A stretch of DNA of 64,000 nucleotides from VAXT01 sp035318925. Its GTDB lineage: Bacteria; Actinomycetota; Thermoleophilia; Gaiellales; Gaiellaceae. Shown here one piece after another: positions 43,806 through 52,051 of the stretch. The translations under genes were made by a program, and so were the position numbers. The DNA lies in NCBI GenBank assembly GCA_035318925.1, contig DATHDS010000044.1, forward strand, positions 1 through 64,000, given 5' to 3'. Under the pieces are notes generated by a model. The model was not told the origin of the DNA. It did not search any database and saw only the letters and a program-made list of their open reading frames with translations. Numbering within the stretch: the stretch's first letter is position 1; each line of letters opens with the position of its first letter.

Positions 43806-43941
43806 GCGCTGGCGAGGGGGTTACCTTCCTGGCACTGGGCGATGCGAACCGCGGTTTGTGCGTACCTGGCCACAAAAGAGCCGCGGTGAGCAATCTGGGA
43901 GGCCCGCCGCACTGACCCCCCGAGCGGCGGGCTTCCTTTTT
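43806..43941 (+). ncRNA. Candidate small RNA or leader, ends in a terminator
   Basis: About 135 nt between the promoter and an intrinsic terminator, with no credible reading frame. A stretch at 43880-43915 (CCGCGGTGAGCAATC, then CCCGCC, then ACTGA) recalls the conserved core of cobalamin riboswitches, but the usual 5' half could not be matched. The terminator stem reuses the CCCGCC segment, as an expression platform might. Nature undecided. Confidence 0.4.
43902..43941 (+). terminator. Intrinsic terminator upstream of ispH
   Basis: Stem GCCCGCCGC/GCGGCGGGC (9 bp), 13-nt loop containing six C, followed by TTCCTTTTTCT. It ends the candidate RNA rather than any upstream plus-strand gene. Confidence 0.8.
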
Positions 43942-43955
43942 CTCGGGCACTGACC

Positions 43956-44078
43956 GCTCCTCCGCTCCCGCGCGGCGGAGCCGCGCTCCGCGGAGGAGCT
44001 GCCGTCGCTCGCGGCACGGCGCTCTCCGGGGCCGTATTGCAATACTGTCCGCTCCGGCGCCGCACCGCGAGCGACGGC
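43956..44078. repeat. Two adjacent large palindromes in the ispH leader
   Basis: First: GCTCCTCCGC (43956-43965) with GCGGAGGAGC (43990-43999), enclosing GCGCGGC-GGA-GCCGCGC. Second: GCCGTCGCTCGCGG (44001-44014) with CCGCGAGCGACGGC (44065-44078), sharing its centre with the AT-rich palindrome GTATTGCAATAC (44034-44045). No gene is seen in 43942-44177. Confidence 0.75.
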
Positions 44079-44177
44079 TCAGAGCCCGAGAAAGCCGGCT
44101 CAGAGACGGCCGACGAAGACTGGGATCTGATGTTCGATCTCAACCTTCGACCGGAAGCTGACCAGGCCGGCGGTACG

Positions 44178-45149
44178 ATGGCTCTCATGGTGAAGCGCGT
44201 GCTTCTGGCGTCTCCGCGCGGCTACTGCGCCGGGGTCGAACGCGCTGTCGACACCGTCGACAAGCTCCTCGACCTGCACGGGCCGCCCGTGTACGTGCGC
44301 AAGCAGATCGTCCACAACGCGCACGTCGTGCGCGACCTCGAGGCGCGCGGCGCGATCTTCGTCGAGGACGAGCGCGAGGTGCCCGAAGGCGAGACCGTCG
44401 TGCTGTCGGCGCACGGCGTCGCGCCGGAGGTGTACCGCAACGCCGAGGCGCGCGGGCTGAACACGATCGACGCCACGTGCCCGCTCGTGACGAAGGTTCA
44501 CGTCCAGGCGCGCCGCTACGCCGCCGACGGTTACACGGTCCTGCTCATCGGACACGAGGGGCACGAGGAGGTCGTCGGCACCACAGGGGAGGCGCCGGAC
44601 TCGACGATCCTCGTCCAGTCGGTCGCCGACGCTGATGCTCTCGACCTGCCCGCCGATGTGAGGGTCGCGTACATCACGCAGACGACGCTCTCGGTCGACG
44701 AGACCGGCGAGATCATCACGGCGCTCCGCCGGCGCTTTCCGCAGATCTACGCGCCGAAGAAAGAGGACATCTGCTACGCGACCACCAACCGGCAGTGGGC
44801 CGTGAAAGACCTGCTGGGAGAGGTCGACCTGCTCCTCGTGATCGGCTCGCGCAACTCGTCGAACTCGAACCGGCTCGTCGACGTTGCGCGCGCTCTCGGC
44901 GTGCAGGCCCATCTGATCGACGACGAGACCGACATCGACGCCGCGTGGCTGGACGGCGTCGAGACGGTCGGCCTGACGTCGGGAGCCTCCGCGCCCGAGA
45001 AGCTCGTCGAGCGGGTCTGCGATTGGTTCAGCGCGCGCGGCGTGGACGACATCTCCGCGCACCGCGTCGTCAACGAGGACGTCGAGTTCCGCCTGCCGGT
45101 CGAGCTCCGGCGCGAGCTCGCGCTCGCAGAAGACCAGACCCAGAGTTAG
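44178..45149 (+). CDS. ispH: 4-hydroxy-3-methylbut-2-enyl diphosphate reductase
   Basis: About 323 residues from ATG 44178 (44187 also possible). Last step of the MEP isoprenoid pathway, making IPP and DMAPP with a [4Fe-4S] cluster. The three cluster cysteines are in PRGYCAGV, DATCPLV and EDICYATTN; the active-site S-x-N is in SRNSSNSNRL and SAHGV is present. An upstream in-frame ATG at 44037 lies within a palindrome and is unlikely. Convergent with the DUF4153 gene, overlapping it by 4 nt. Confidence 0.96.
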   Translation: MALMVKRVLLASPRGYCAGVERAVDTVDKLLDLHGPPVYVRKQIVHNAHVVRDLEARGAIFVEDEREVPEGETVVLSAHGVAPEVYRNAEARGLNTIDATCPLVTKVHVQARRYAADGYTVLLIGHEGHEEVVGTTGEAPDSTILVQSVADADALDLPADVRVAYITQTTLSVDETGEIITALRRRFPQIYAPKKEDICYATTNRQWAVKDLLGEVDLLLVIGSRNSSNSNRLVDVARALGVQAHLIDDETDIDAAWLDGVETVGLTSGASAPEKLVERVCDWFSARGVDDISAHRVVNEDVEFRLPVELRRELALAEDQTQS

Positions 45150-46570
45150 GGAGTCACTTTTCGGAGCTCTTGCTGGGCGCGGTAGCGACTCCAGTTCCAC
45201 GTCCGCCAGTCCGAGCTCTGGCGCCGAGACGCAAGCTCGGCGGCCAGCTGTTGGCGCAGCAAAGGATCCAGCGTCGGCAGCGCCTTAACGAGCTCCGGCG
45301 TCGCGTCGTCGCTCAGGTTCATCAGGTACGGGAGGTCGAGCTTCGGCCGATTGAGGTTCGTCCGGGCAATGAGCGCATCCGGGTTCAGCACGTTCATGGC
45401 GAAGATGGCCGCGAAGCCGCTGACGAGAGCGCCGACGGCAAAGAGCTGACGGCGCCCGCGCAGGACCGTGACCGCAGCCCAGACGAAGACGACGGCCAGC
45501 CAGACCATCACCCCTGTCACGTAGAGCCGGAGCTCGGTCAGCCCGTACTGCCGCTGATAGAGCCGCATCCGCTCCAGCGCCGAGGCCATGACGACGAAGA
45601 GCAGAACGATCAGCGCCCCGGCCAGGACGCGGAAGAGAACGTCCTGCCGGCCGCGATCGCGCCTGCGCAGCCAGTCCGCTAACAGCAGGAGCGGCAAGAC
45701 GAGCGCAGCGACCGCGACGAGCTCGAAGAATCCGTGCCGCGCGTACTCCGCATACGTCAAGCCCGTCCGCGCCTCGACGAGTGACTGCCCGCCGAACAGG
45801 TAGCGGAGCTGAACGAGCACGAAGGCGAGAAAGAGCAGGTCGAGCAGCGCCAGGACGACGGTGAGCTCGGTCCCGCCGAGCGTGCTCTTCGGCTCGACGT
45901 CCAGCTCGAAGGGCTCGGGCTTGAAGATGTACTCACGGAGGAAACCGGCGCTGACCCAGGCGAAGACGGCGACCAGCAGGACGTGGGTCAGGAGCTCATG
46001 GGCATTGGGGACGGCATCCGATACGTAGCCCTGGAAGACCGAGTCCGCCGCTACGAAGAGCGCACCGAAGAGCAGGAGCAGCGGTGTCGCCAGCATCAGC
46101 CCGCGACCGACCGCCACCGCCTGCTTGGCCTGCGGCCCCTTCGGCAGGTCCCGCCAGTCGATGTCCTGCTGCATCAGGGTGACCGCGCGCCCGGTCACGG
46201 CTGCGCCCGCGTGCTCGAGCCCGACGATGTAATCCGCGAGGCCCGCACGGTGCACCGGTCGCGGCGTGCGCAGCGAGCCAAGCGCGAGCGCGACGACGAG
46301 CGCGAAGATGTCGAGCGAGACGAGCCACGGCGAGTCGCGCCAGACGACGAGCCCGGCGAAAACGACGAGGACGGGCAGCATCCACCTACGGCCGCCGGTG
46401 AGCCGTGCGCGCTGCCAGCGGCAGACGGCAAGGAGCACGGCCACAACCGCTGTGATCCAGAGCAGGACGTTCAGCCCCAGCGGGGTCGCTCGCAACAACT
46501 CGTCGCCGAGAAGCCCCAGAAAGAGCGCCGACCCGAGTAGACCAAGGGCAAGCCTGGTCCGGCTGCTCAT
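45146..46570 (-). CDS. DUF4153/DUF4173 membrane protein
   Basis: 474 residues, about twelve helices. The text ARTGLTYAEYARHGFFELV in the second half is diagnostic of the DUF4153/4173 family; the C-terminal 80 residues are soluble (DATPELVKALPTLDPLLRQQ). Function of the family is unknown; it is common in Gram-positive envelopes. Followed by a 56-residue charged gene on the same strand further upstream. Confidence 0.82.
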   Translation of the reverse strand: MSSRTRLALGLLGSALFLGLLGDELLRATPLGLNVLLWITAVVAVLLAVCRWQRARLTGGRRWMLPVLVVFAGLVVWRDSPWLVSLDIFALVVALALGSLRTPRPVHRAGLADYIVGLEHAGAAVTGRAVTLMQQDIDWRDLPKGPQAKQAVAVGRGLMLATPLLLLFGALFVAADSVFQGYVSDAVPNAHELLTHVLLVAVFAWVSAGFLREYIFKPEPFELDVEPKSTLGGTELTVVLALLDLLFLAFVLVQLRYLFGGQSLVEARTGLTYAEYARHGFFELVAVAALVLPLLLLADWLRRRDRGRQDVLFRVLAGALIVLLFVVMASALERMRLYQRQYGLTELRLYVTGVMVWLAVVFVWAAVTVLRGRRQLFAVGALVSGFAAIFAMNVLNPDALIARTNLNRPKLDLPYLMNLSDDATPELVKALPTLDPLLRQQLAAELASRRQSSDWRTWNWSRYRAQQELRKVTP

Positions 46571-46624
46571 CGCTCCCTATGAAAGCACGGGCACCGTGAG
46601 GGTGCGCCGGTCGTTACAGAACCG

Positions 46625-46795
46625 TTACGTGGCCTCTTTCGCCTCGTCGTCGCGGCGCTCTTCGCCCGAGCGGCGGTCCTTGCCGGTGCGACGGTCGTCG
46701 CCCGCTCCCTCCGCCTCCTTCTTCTTGCGCCGCTCCTCCAACGCGCGCCGGTCCTCGCCCGAGCGGCGCTCGGGACCCGTGTAGCCGGCTTTCAT
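46625..46795 (-). CDS. 56-residue charged RRSGxDRR-repeat protein
   Basis: Reads MKAGYTGPERRSGEDRRA, then EERRKKKEAEGAG and two further units DDRRTGKDRRSGEERRDDE. Three near-repeats of RR[ST]G-x-[DE]RR alternate with acidic runs; almost no hydrophobic residue. Similar GERRxGxDRR tracts occur in linkers of many bacterial signalling proteins. No Shine-Dalgarno was found, so the gene is provisional. Possibly nucleic-acid-binding or disordered. Confidence 0.5.
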   Translation of the reverse strand: MKAGYTGPERRSGEDRRALEERRKKKEAEGAGDDRRTGKDRRSGEERRDDEAKEAT

Positions 46796-46827
46796 GGGGC
46801 AATTCTGACGCGAGCGCGCGCCGGAAG

Positions 46828-47385
46828 CTAGGTCCGCGCCAACTCGGCGAAGCGGAAGCAGTCGACCACGTGGTCGTTGACGAGCCCTGTTGCCTGCATG
46901 AGGCCGTAGCAGACCGTCGGCCCGACGAAGCGGAAGCTACGTTTCTTCATGTCCTTGCTCATCGCACGCGACTCCGCCGTCTCGGCCGGGAGGTCGCCGA
47001 GCTTCCGCCAGTGGTTGACGATCGGGCTGCCGTCGACGAACCCCCAGAAGTAGTCGTCGAGGCTCTCGAGCTCGAGGACGCGCTGTGCGTTGTTGACGGT
47101 CGACTCGACCTTGAGCCGGTTCCGGACGATCGCCGGATCGGCGAGCAGTCGTTCCACGTCACGCTTCGTGAAGCGCGCGACCCGCTCCGCGTCGAAGTTC
47201 GCAAATGCCTTCCGGTAGCCCTTGCGCTTGTGCAGGATCGTCGCCCACGAGAGCCCCGCCTGCGCGCCCTCGAGCGTCAGCATCTCGAACAGGTGCCGCT
47301 CGTCGTGCGACGGGACCCCCCACTCCTCGTCGTGGTAGGCGAGGTAGGCGGGATCGCCCTCGGGGGCCCACGCGCAGCGCTTCAC
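46828..47385 (-). CDS. tag: DNA-3-methyladenine glycosylase I
   Basis: 185 residues from a GTG overlapping the ileS stop (GTGA). Starts VKRCAWAPEGDPAYLAYHDEEWG with the zinc Cys and His of Tag; the C-terminal zinc pair is in VNDHVVDC. LEGAQAGLSWATIL and RFVGPTVCYGLMQATG are family hallmarks. Excises 3-methyladenine in base repair. Coupled to ileS, probably incidental. Confidence 0.94.
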   Translation of the reverse strand: MKRCAWAPEGDPAYLAYHDEEWGVPSHDERHLFEMLTLEGAQAGLSWATILHKRKGYRKAFANFDAERVARFTKRDVERLLADPAIVRNRLKVESTVNNAQRVLELESLDDYFWGFVDGSPIVNHWRKLGDLPAETAESRAMSKDMKKRSFRFVGPTVCYGLMQATGLVNDHVVDCFRFAELART

Positions 47386-50300
47386 GCCTTGACGATCTCG
47401 GGCTCGGCGCCACCGTCGGTCCGGATCTCGACGGCGAGCACTTCCTCCTTGATCCAGTCCTCGTGCTCGAGGAGGTCGGACGCCGACTGCGGCAGCGTGA
47501 CGACGATCCGGTCGGTCAGGGCGAGGCCGGCTTCCTTCCGCATCGAGTTCAGCTCGTGGATCAGGTCGAGGACGCGCCCCTCGAGCTCGAGCTCGGCATC
47601 GAGCGTGGTGTCGAGCGCGACGGTGACGCCGTCGGCGCCCGCAACCGCCCAACCCTCTTTGCCCGTGCGCTCGACGAGCACCTCGGCGGATGAGAGGTCG
47701 TGGCCCGCGGCCCGGAAGCCGCCCGCGGGCAGTTCCTCGAACTCGCCGGACTCGAGCGCCGCCCGCACCGCGCCGAGCTCCTTCCCGAGCTTCGGCCCCA
47801 GCACCGGCAGGTTCGGTTTCACCCGGAGCTGGGTCGCGTCCACCTCGCGGAGCTCGACGTCCTTCACGCGGAGCTCGTCGCGAATCTCGTCGACGTGACT
47901 GCTCGCGAGCGGCGCGCCCTCGACCACCAGCCGCCGCAGCGGCTGCCGCAGCTTGAGACCGGACGCCGCCCGAGCCTGCCGGCCGAGGTCGACGACGGCC
48001 CGAGTCGCGGCCACCTCGGCCAGAAGCTGCTCGTCGCGCTCGCCCACCTCCTCCCAGCGGACGAGGAACACGGACTCGGGAGCGTCGTCGGCGCGCAGAG
48101 CCCGCCACAGGTGCTCGGCGAAGAAGGGCATGACCGGGGCGATCACGACCACGGAGCGGGTGAGCGCAGCCCAGAGCGTCTGCAAGGCCGCCGGATCGCT
48201 GTTCCAGAACCGGCGCCGCGACCGGCGGATGTACCAGTTCGAGAGATCGTCCACGAACCGCTCGAACACCGCGATGAGGTCCGGGGTCCAGTACCGCTCG
48301 TAGGCGTCCGTCATTTCGGCGACGAGCTGCTCCACCCGCGACTCGAGCCACAGGTCGAGCGGCTCGAGCTCTCCGGTATCGCCGGGCGACCAATCCGCCA
48401 CGTTCGCGTAGTCGACGAAGAACTTCACCGAGTTCCAGAACGTCAGCAGCCGCCGCTTGACCTCGTTCGCAGGCCCGTAGCCGAACTTGATGTTTTGCCC
48501 CGGGTTCTGCTCGCAGAACTGCCAGCGCATGACGTCTGCGCCCATGCGGTCGAAGGCCTCGTTCGCCTCGATCGAGTTGCCCCACGAGCGGTGCATCTCG
48601 CGTCCCGTCTCGTCGAGCAGCTTCTCGTAGGTCAGCACCCGCCGATACGGAAACGACCCGAGCAGCGTCATCGACATGAACGAGATCGAGTAGAACCAGA
48701 GCCGGATCTGCTCGCGCATCTCCGAGATCCAGTCGGCCGGGAACCACTGCTCCCAGTAGGCGTGGTCGGGCAGGTCCGCGCCGGACAACCCCTGCGCGGC
48801 CCCGGTCGCGTATCCGCCCGGGATCCACTCCGGGTTTTGCCAGCCGAGGGTCGAGAAGGGCACGATGCCCGCGTCGAGCCAGGCGTCGCCGACCTCGGGA
48901 ATCCGGCGCACGTCCTTCCCGCACGCCTGGCAGCTGATGGTCACCTCGTCGACCCAGGGCCGATGGAGCTCCTGCAGCTGATCGAGCCCGGCAGTAGCAC
49001 GCTCGTCGAGCTCGGCCCGCGAGCCGATGACGTTCAGCTCGCCGCAATCGCAGGGGTAGATCGGCAGCGGCAAGCCGAAGTACCGCTTGCGGGAAATGTT
49101 CCAGTCGCCCATGTTCCGTAGCCAGTCGGCCATCCGCTTCGAGTAGAAGTCGGGCGTCCACTCGACCTTCTCGTTCTCGTCGAGCATCGGCTGGCGGATC
49201 TCGTCGCAGGCGATGAACCAGTCGTCGACGACGCGAAAGACGAGCGGCGTCCCGCAGCGCCAGCACGTTGGGTAGCGATGTGTGATCCGACCGGAGTCGA
49301 CGAGCAACTCGCGCCGGCGGAGATCCTCGATGGCGATGTCGGCGACCTCGTCCGTCGAGAAGCCCTCGAAGGGGCCGTAGCCGGGCAACATGTGCCCGGA
49401 CTCGTCGATCGGGACGAGCACCGGCAGGCCGTGCTCACGCGACAGCTCGAAATCCTCCGCGCCGCAGCCGGGCGCGATATGGACGATGCCGGTGCCCTCC
49501 GTGAGCGAAACGTCGTCCCACGCTATGACGCGGTGGACAACGCCCTCCTGCGCCGGAAGGTCGTCGAACGGCCCCTCGTAGTGAAGGCCGACGAGCTCCT
49601 CGCCCCTGGCGACATGGTCGTAGCGCTCGTCCGTGACCGCCAGCGACCAGCCGCCGTTCCGCAGCCCGTATTCGGCATCGGGCTTGACCGCCGCGGCGAC
49701 GTTCGCGGGTAGCGTCCACGGCGTCGTCGTCCAGACGACGAGCGCCTCGCCTTCGCGTTCCTTCAGCGGGAAGCGCACGTACAGCGACGGGTGTTCCAGC
49801 TCCTTGTACTCGCCTGCGAAGAGCTCGTGCTGGGAGATCGAGGTACCGCAACGCGGGCACCACTCGGTCGACCGATGGCCCTTGTAGAGCCACCCGCGCT
49901 CGTGCACCGCCTTCAGGAACCCCCAGATGTAGGAGATGTTCGTGTCCGAGAACGTGTGGTAGTCGTTGTCCCAGTCCATCCAGCGTCCGAGCCGGCGGTC
50001 CTGGCCCGTGATCACCTCGGAGTAGTGGGCGACGCGCTCCTTGCAGCGCTCCGCGAACTCGGCGATGCCGTACTCCTCGATCTCGCGCTTCGAGTTCAGG
50101 CCGAGCGCCTTCTCGACCTCGACCTCCACCCAGAGGCCCTGGCAGTCGAACCCGTTTTGGTAGCGCTGGTCGAAGCCGCGCAGCGCCTTGTAGCGCTGGA
50201 AGACGTCCTTCAGCGTGCGGCCCCAGGCGTGGTGGACACCCATCCCGTTGTTCGCCGTGATCGGCCCGTCGAAGAAGCTAAAACGCTCGGCGCCGCGGTT

Positions 50301-50405
50301 CTGCTCGCGGAGCTTCTCGAAGATGCCCTCCCGGTCCCACCAGGCGAGGACCTCCTGCTCGAGCGCTGAGTGGTCGGGAACGGCTGACAGTGGATCAAAC
50401 GCCAT
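47382..50405 (-). CDS. ileS: Isoleucyl-tRNA synthetase, long type
   Basis: 1007 residues. HIGH motif as GVHHAWG in NNGMGVHHAWGRTLKDVF. The editing domain (about 190-390, WTTTPWTLPANVA) and zinc-type cysteines (PCDCGELN; CQACGKD) are present. The KMSKS loop is unusual: ETGREMHRSWGNSIEAN, i.e. EMHRS where KMSKS is expected. C-terminal domain matches the archaeal/eukaryote-like IleS2 type. The gene starts 34 nt from a hairpin shared with thioredoxin upstream. Confidence 0.92.
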   Translation of the reverse strand: MAFDPLSAVPDHSALEQEVLAWWDREGIFEKLREQNRGAERFSFFDGPITANNGMGVHHAWGRTLKDVFQRYKALRGFDQRYQNGFDCQGLWVEVEVEKALGLNSKREIEEYGIAEFAERCKERVAHYSEVITGQDRRLGRWMDWDNDYHTFSDTNISYIWGFLKAVHERGWLYKGHRSTEWCPRCGTSISQHELFAGEYKELEHPSLYVRFPLKEREGEALVVWTTTPWTLPANVAAAVKPDAEYGLRNGGWSLAVTDERYDHVARGEELVGLHYEGPFDDLPAQEGVVHRVIAWDDVSLTEGTGIVHIAPGCGAEDFELSREHGLPVLVPIDESGHMLPGYGPFEGFSTDEVADIAIEDLRRRELLVDSGRITHRYPTCWRCGTPLVFRVVDDWFIACDEIRQPMLDENEKVEWTPDFYSKRMADWLRNMGDWNISRKRYFGLPLPIYPCDCGELNVIGSRAELDERATAGLDQLQELHRPWVDEVTISCQACGKDVRRIPEVGDAWLDAGIVPFSTLGWQNPEWIPGGYATGAAQGLSGADLPDHAYWEQWFPADWISEMREQIRLWFYSISFMSMTLLGSFPYRRVLTYEKLLDETGREMHRSWGNSIEANEAFDRMGADVMRWQFCEQNPGQNIKFGYGPANEVKRRLLTFWNSVKFFVDYANVADWSPGDTGELEPLDLWLESRVEQLVAEMTDAYERYWTPDLIAVFERFVDDLSNWYIRRSRRRFWNSDPAALQTLWAALTRSVVVIAPVMPFFAEHLWRALRADDAPESVFLVRWEEVGERDEQLLAEVAATRAVVDLGRQARAASGLKLRQPLRRLVVEGAPLASSHVDEIRDELRVKDVELREVDATQLRVKPNLPVLGPKLGKELGAVRAALESGEFEELPAGGFRAAGHDLSSAEVLVERTGKEGWAVAGADGVTVALDTTLDAELELEGRVLDLIHELNSMRKEAGLALTDRIVVTLPQSASDLLEHEDWIKEEVLAVEIRTDGGAEPEIVKA

Positions 50406-50456
50406 AAGGCGATTCTACGAGCCAAGGCGCCGCCCCCAGCCGCGCCGACCAGAGGA

Positions 50457-50483
50457 GGTCGCGGCGGCCTTGCCGGCGCGACC
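50457..50483. repeat. REP-like hairpin between ileS and thioredoxin
   Basis: 12-bp arms (50457-50468 and 50472-50483) with one mismatch and a CTT triloop; followed by CGTTTGGAAT, which resembles the CGCTTTGGAACG next to the element at 25.6 kb. It lies in the divergent ileS/trx promoter region. Confidence 0.6.
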
Positions 50484-50577
50484 GTTTGGAATAGAGGGCG
50501 GCAGGGCGCCGTTTGATGCTGTAGGTACGTTTTCACCCGTCGGGGTATCTCAGCCGCAAGCCCAGGAAAGGATCCGC

Positions 50578-50904
50578 ATGTCGTCCGCAGTCACCGAGTC
50601 CACGTTCGAACAGGAAGTCCTCAAGTCCGACACGCCCGTGATCGTCGACTTCTGGGCGGAGTGGTGCGGGCCCTGCCACGCGGTCTCCCCCGTTCTCGAC
50701 AGGATCGCCGAGGAGCGTGCCGGCGCGATCAAGGTCGTCAAGGTGAACATCGACGAGGAGCAGGGGCTTGCGGAGCGCTACGGCATCGCCTCGATCCCCA
50801 CGATGGTGCTCTTCAAAGACGGCGAGCCGGCAGCGGCCGCCATCGGCGCCCAGCCTAAGGGCGCCATCGAGAAGCAGCTCGGGCTCGAAGAAGTCGCGGC
50901 CTAG
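50578..50904 (+). CDS. trxA: Thioredoxin
   Basis: 108 residues. Active site WCGPC in FWAEWCGPCHAVSP and cis-Pro in IASIPTMVLFKDG. Reduces disulphides in the cytoplasm. The start has AAAGGA upstream. Overlaps the DUF2231 stop by 4 nt convergently. Confidence 0.95.
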   Translation: MSSAVTESTFEQEVLKSDTPVIVDFWAEWCGPCHAVSPVLDRIAEERAGAIKVVKVNIDEEQGLAERYGIASIPTMVLFKDGEPAAAAIGAQPKGAIEKQLGLEEVAA

Positions 50905-51416
50905 GCTTCCGCCTCCTCCTTCTCGGGTTGGGGCAGCGGCGAGACGGCGTGTGCGGACGGCTCGTCCACGAGATTGAGCACCCGCATCCCGTGCACGAAC
51001 ACGTTGGCGCCGCCGAGCCAGCCGCCCACGGTCAAGACGCCGAAGCCGGCGAGGGTCAGGATCAGCGACCCGCCGCCGATCGACCCGTCCACGTAGTCGG
51101 CGTGGCCCGCGCCCGCTGTGATCGCGAAGAGGATCGTCGCGGTCAGCATCACCGTCAGGTGCGCGGTGGATGTTCGCCAGAGCGGCGTTCCGGGCTTGAT
51201 CTCGAGCCAGTCGACGAAGCCCGTGAGGGCGGTCGGCCCGCTCACGACCAGTCCCGCGATCAGGGCGAGCCACCAAGCGGTCGCCGTGTTGTGCTCGCTC
51301 ACCCCGAGCCTCGACAGCACCGCCATCGCGGCCGCGAGCGTGTAGGCGCCGATCGTCGCGTCCGTCAGGGGCGGGTGCAGCGGATGCCCCGGCAGGCCCT
51401 TCAGGAGGAACTTCAT
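50901..51416 (-). CDS. DUF2231 membrane protein
   Basis: 171 residues. N-terminal LPGHPLHPPLTDATIGAYTL is the DUF2231 signature (HP-x-HP...), followed by four helices and a polar tail. Family often sits with heme-containing or redox proteins and may bind cofactors in the membrane; function unknown. 3 nt after the TenA/PqqC-like gene, so an operon. Confidence 0.82.
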   Translation of the reverse strand: MKFLLKGLPGHPLHPPLTDATIGAYTLAAAMAVLSRLGVSEHNTATAWWLALIAGLVVSGPTALTGFVDWLEIKPGTPLWRTSTAHLTVMLTATILFAITAGAGHADYVDGSIGGGSLILTLAGFGVLTVGGWLGGANVFVHGMRVLNLVDEPSAHAVSPLPQPEKEEAEA

Positions 51417-51419
51417 CGC

Positions 51420-52013
51420 CTACCTCCTTGCTTCGACTCCATCCAGCAAGGTCCAGTTACCCCGTAGCGCCGCCTCGGCGACCTCGACGAGCCTGTCGGC
51501 GTCGTCTGCGGGACCGTCTGCCTCGAGGCCTTGCCGGGATTCGTCCGCGTGCTCGTGGTCGAGCTCCGCATGCAGAGCGAAGTACACAGCGCCGGGCTCG
51601 TCCCCGGCGACGCCGTAGTGCTCCGAGAGGCCGTCGAGCTTTGCCCGCGAGACCGCAGGTTGACCGGCCTCGATCGCATACATGACCGCAAGCGCCTCGC
51701 GCCGGTTGCCCGGAGCGGTCCAGGCCACGACGCACTCTGAAGTCTCGGGGCTTGGATCGCGGGTCGTGTCAGCATCGAAGGCGGCGGCGAAATCGTCCCA
51801 GAGGGCGACGTGCTCGGCCTCCTCGCGCGCGTGCTCTGCGTTACCGCTCTTCTGCGCCGTCTCGGCGAGCGCGACAACGGCGTGCCGGTACTCGCCAGCG
51901 TAGTACGCGAGCTCGTCACGCTTCAGCTCGCCACAGCTCCAGCGCTTGTAGAAGGGATGCGCGAGCAGGTTCCACCGCTCGCGCACGGCGTCGAGTCTCT
52001 CGATCAGCTCCAC
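51420..52013 (-). CDS. TenA/PqqC-like heme-oxygenase-fold protein
   Basis: 197 residues, all-helical. LLAHPFYKRWSCGELKRDELAYYAGEYRH at the N-terminus is the TenA/PqqC/CADD pattern; EEAEHVALWDDF and FALHAELDHEHADE supply possible metal or cofactor ligands (E, H, D). Family members include thiaminase II, PQQ synthase C and di-iron oxidases; the E..H..H..D/E set favours a di-iron oxygenase. Substrate unknown. Operon with DUF2231. Confidence 0.72.
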   Translation of the reverse strand: MELIERLDAVRERWNLLAHPFYKRWSCGELKRDELAYYAGEYRHAVVALAETAQKSGNAEHAREEAEHVALWDDFAAAFDADTTRDPSPETSECVVAWTAPGNRREALAVMYAIEAGQPAVSRAKLDGLSEHYGVAGDEPGAVYFALHAELDHEHADESRQGLEADGPADDADRLVEVAEAALRGNWTLLDGVEARR

Positions 52014-52051
52014 CTGTGCTCCTTTGTTCGGGATGGAACGATGCTAACGGG

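Noticed and set aside
43806..43941. T-box leader
   Set aside because: AACCGCGG resembles part of the T-box, but the AGGGTGG part and a tRNA-linked gene are missing.
44037..44177. N-terminal extension of ispH
   Set aside because: It runs through a large palindrome and has no similarity to IspH; the family start fits ATG 44178.
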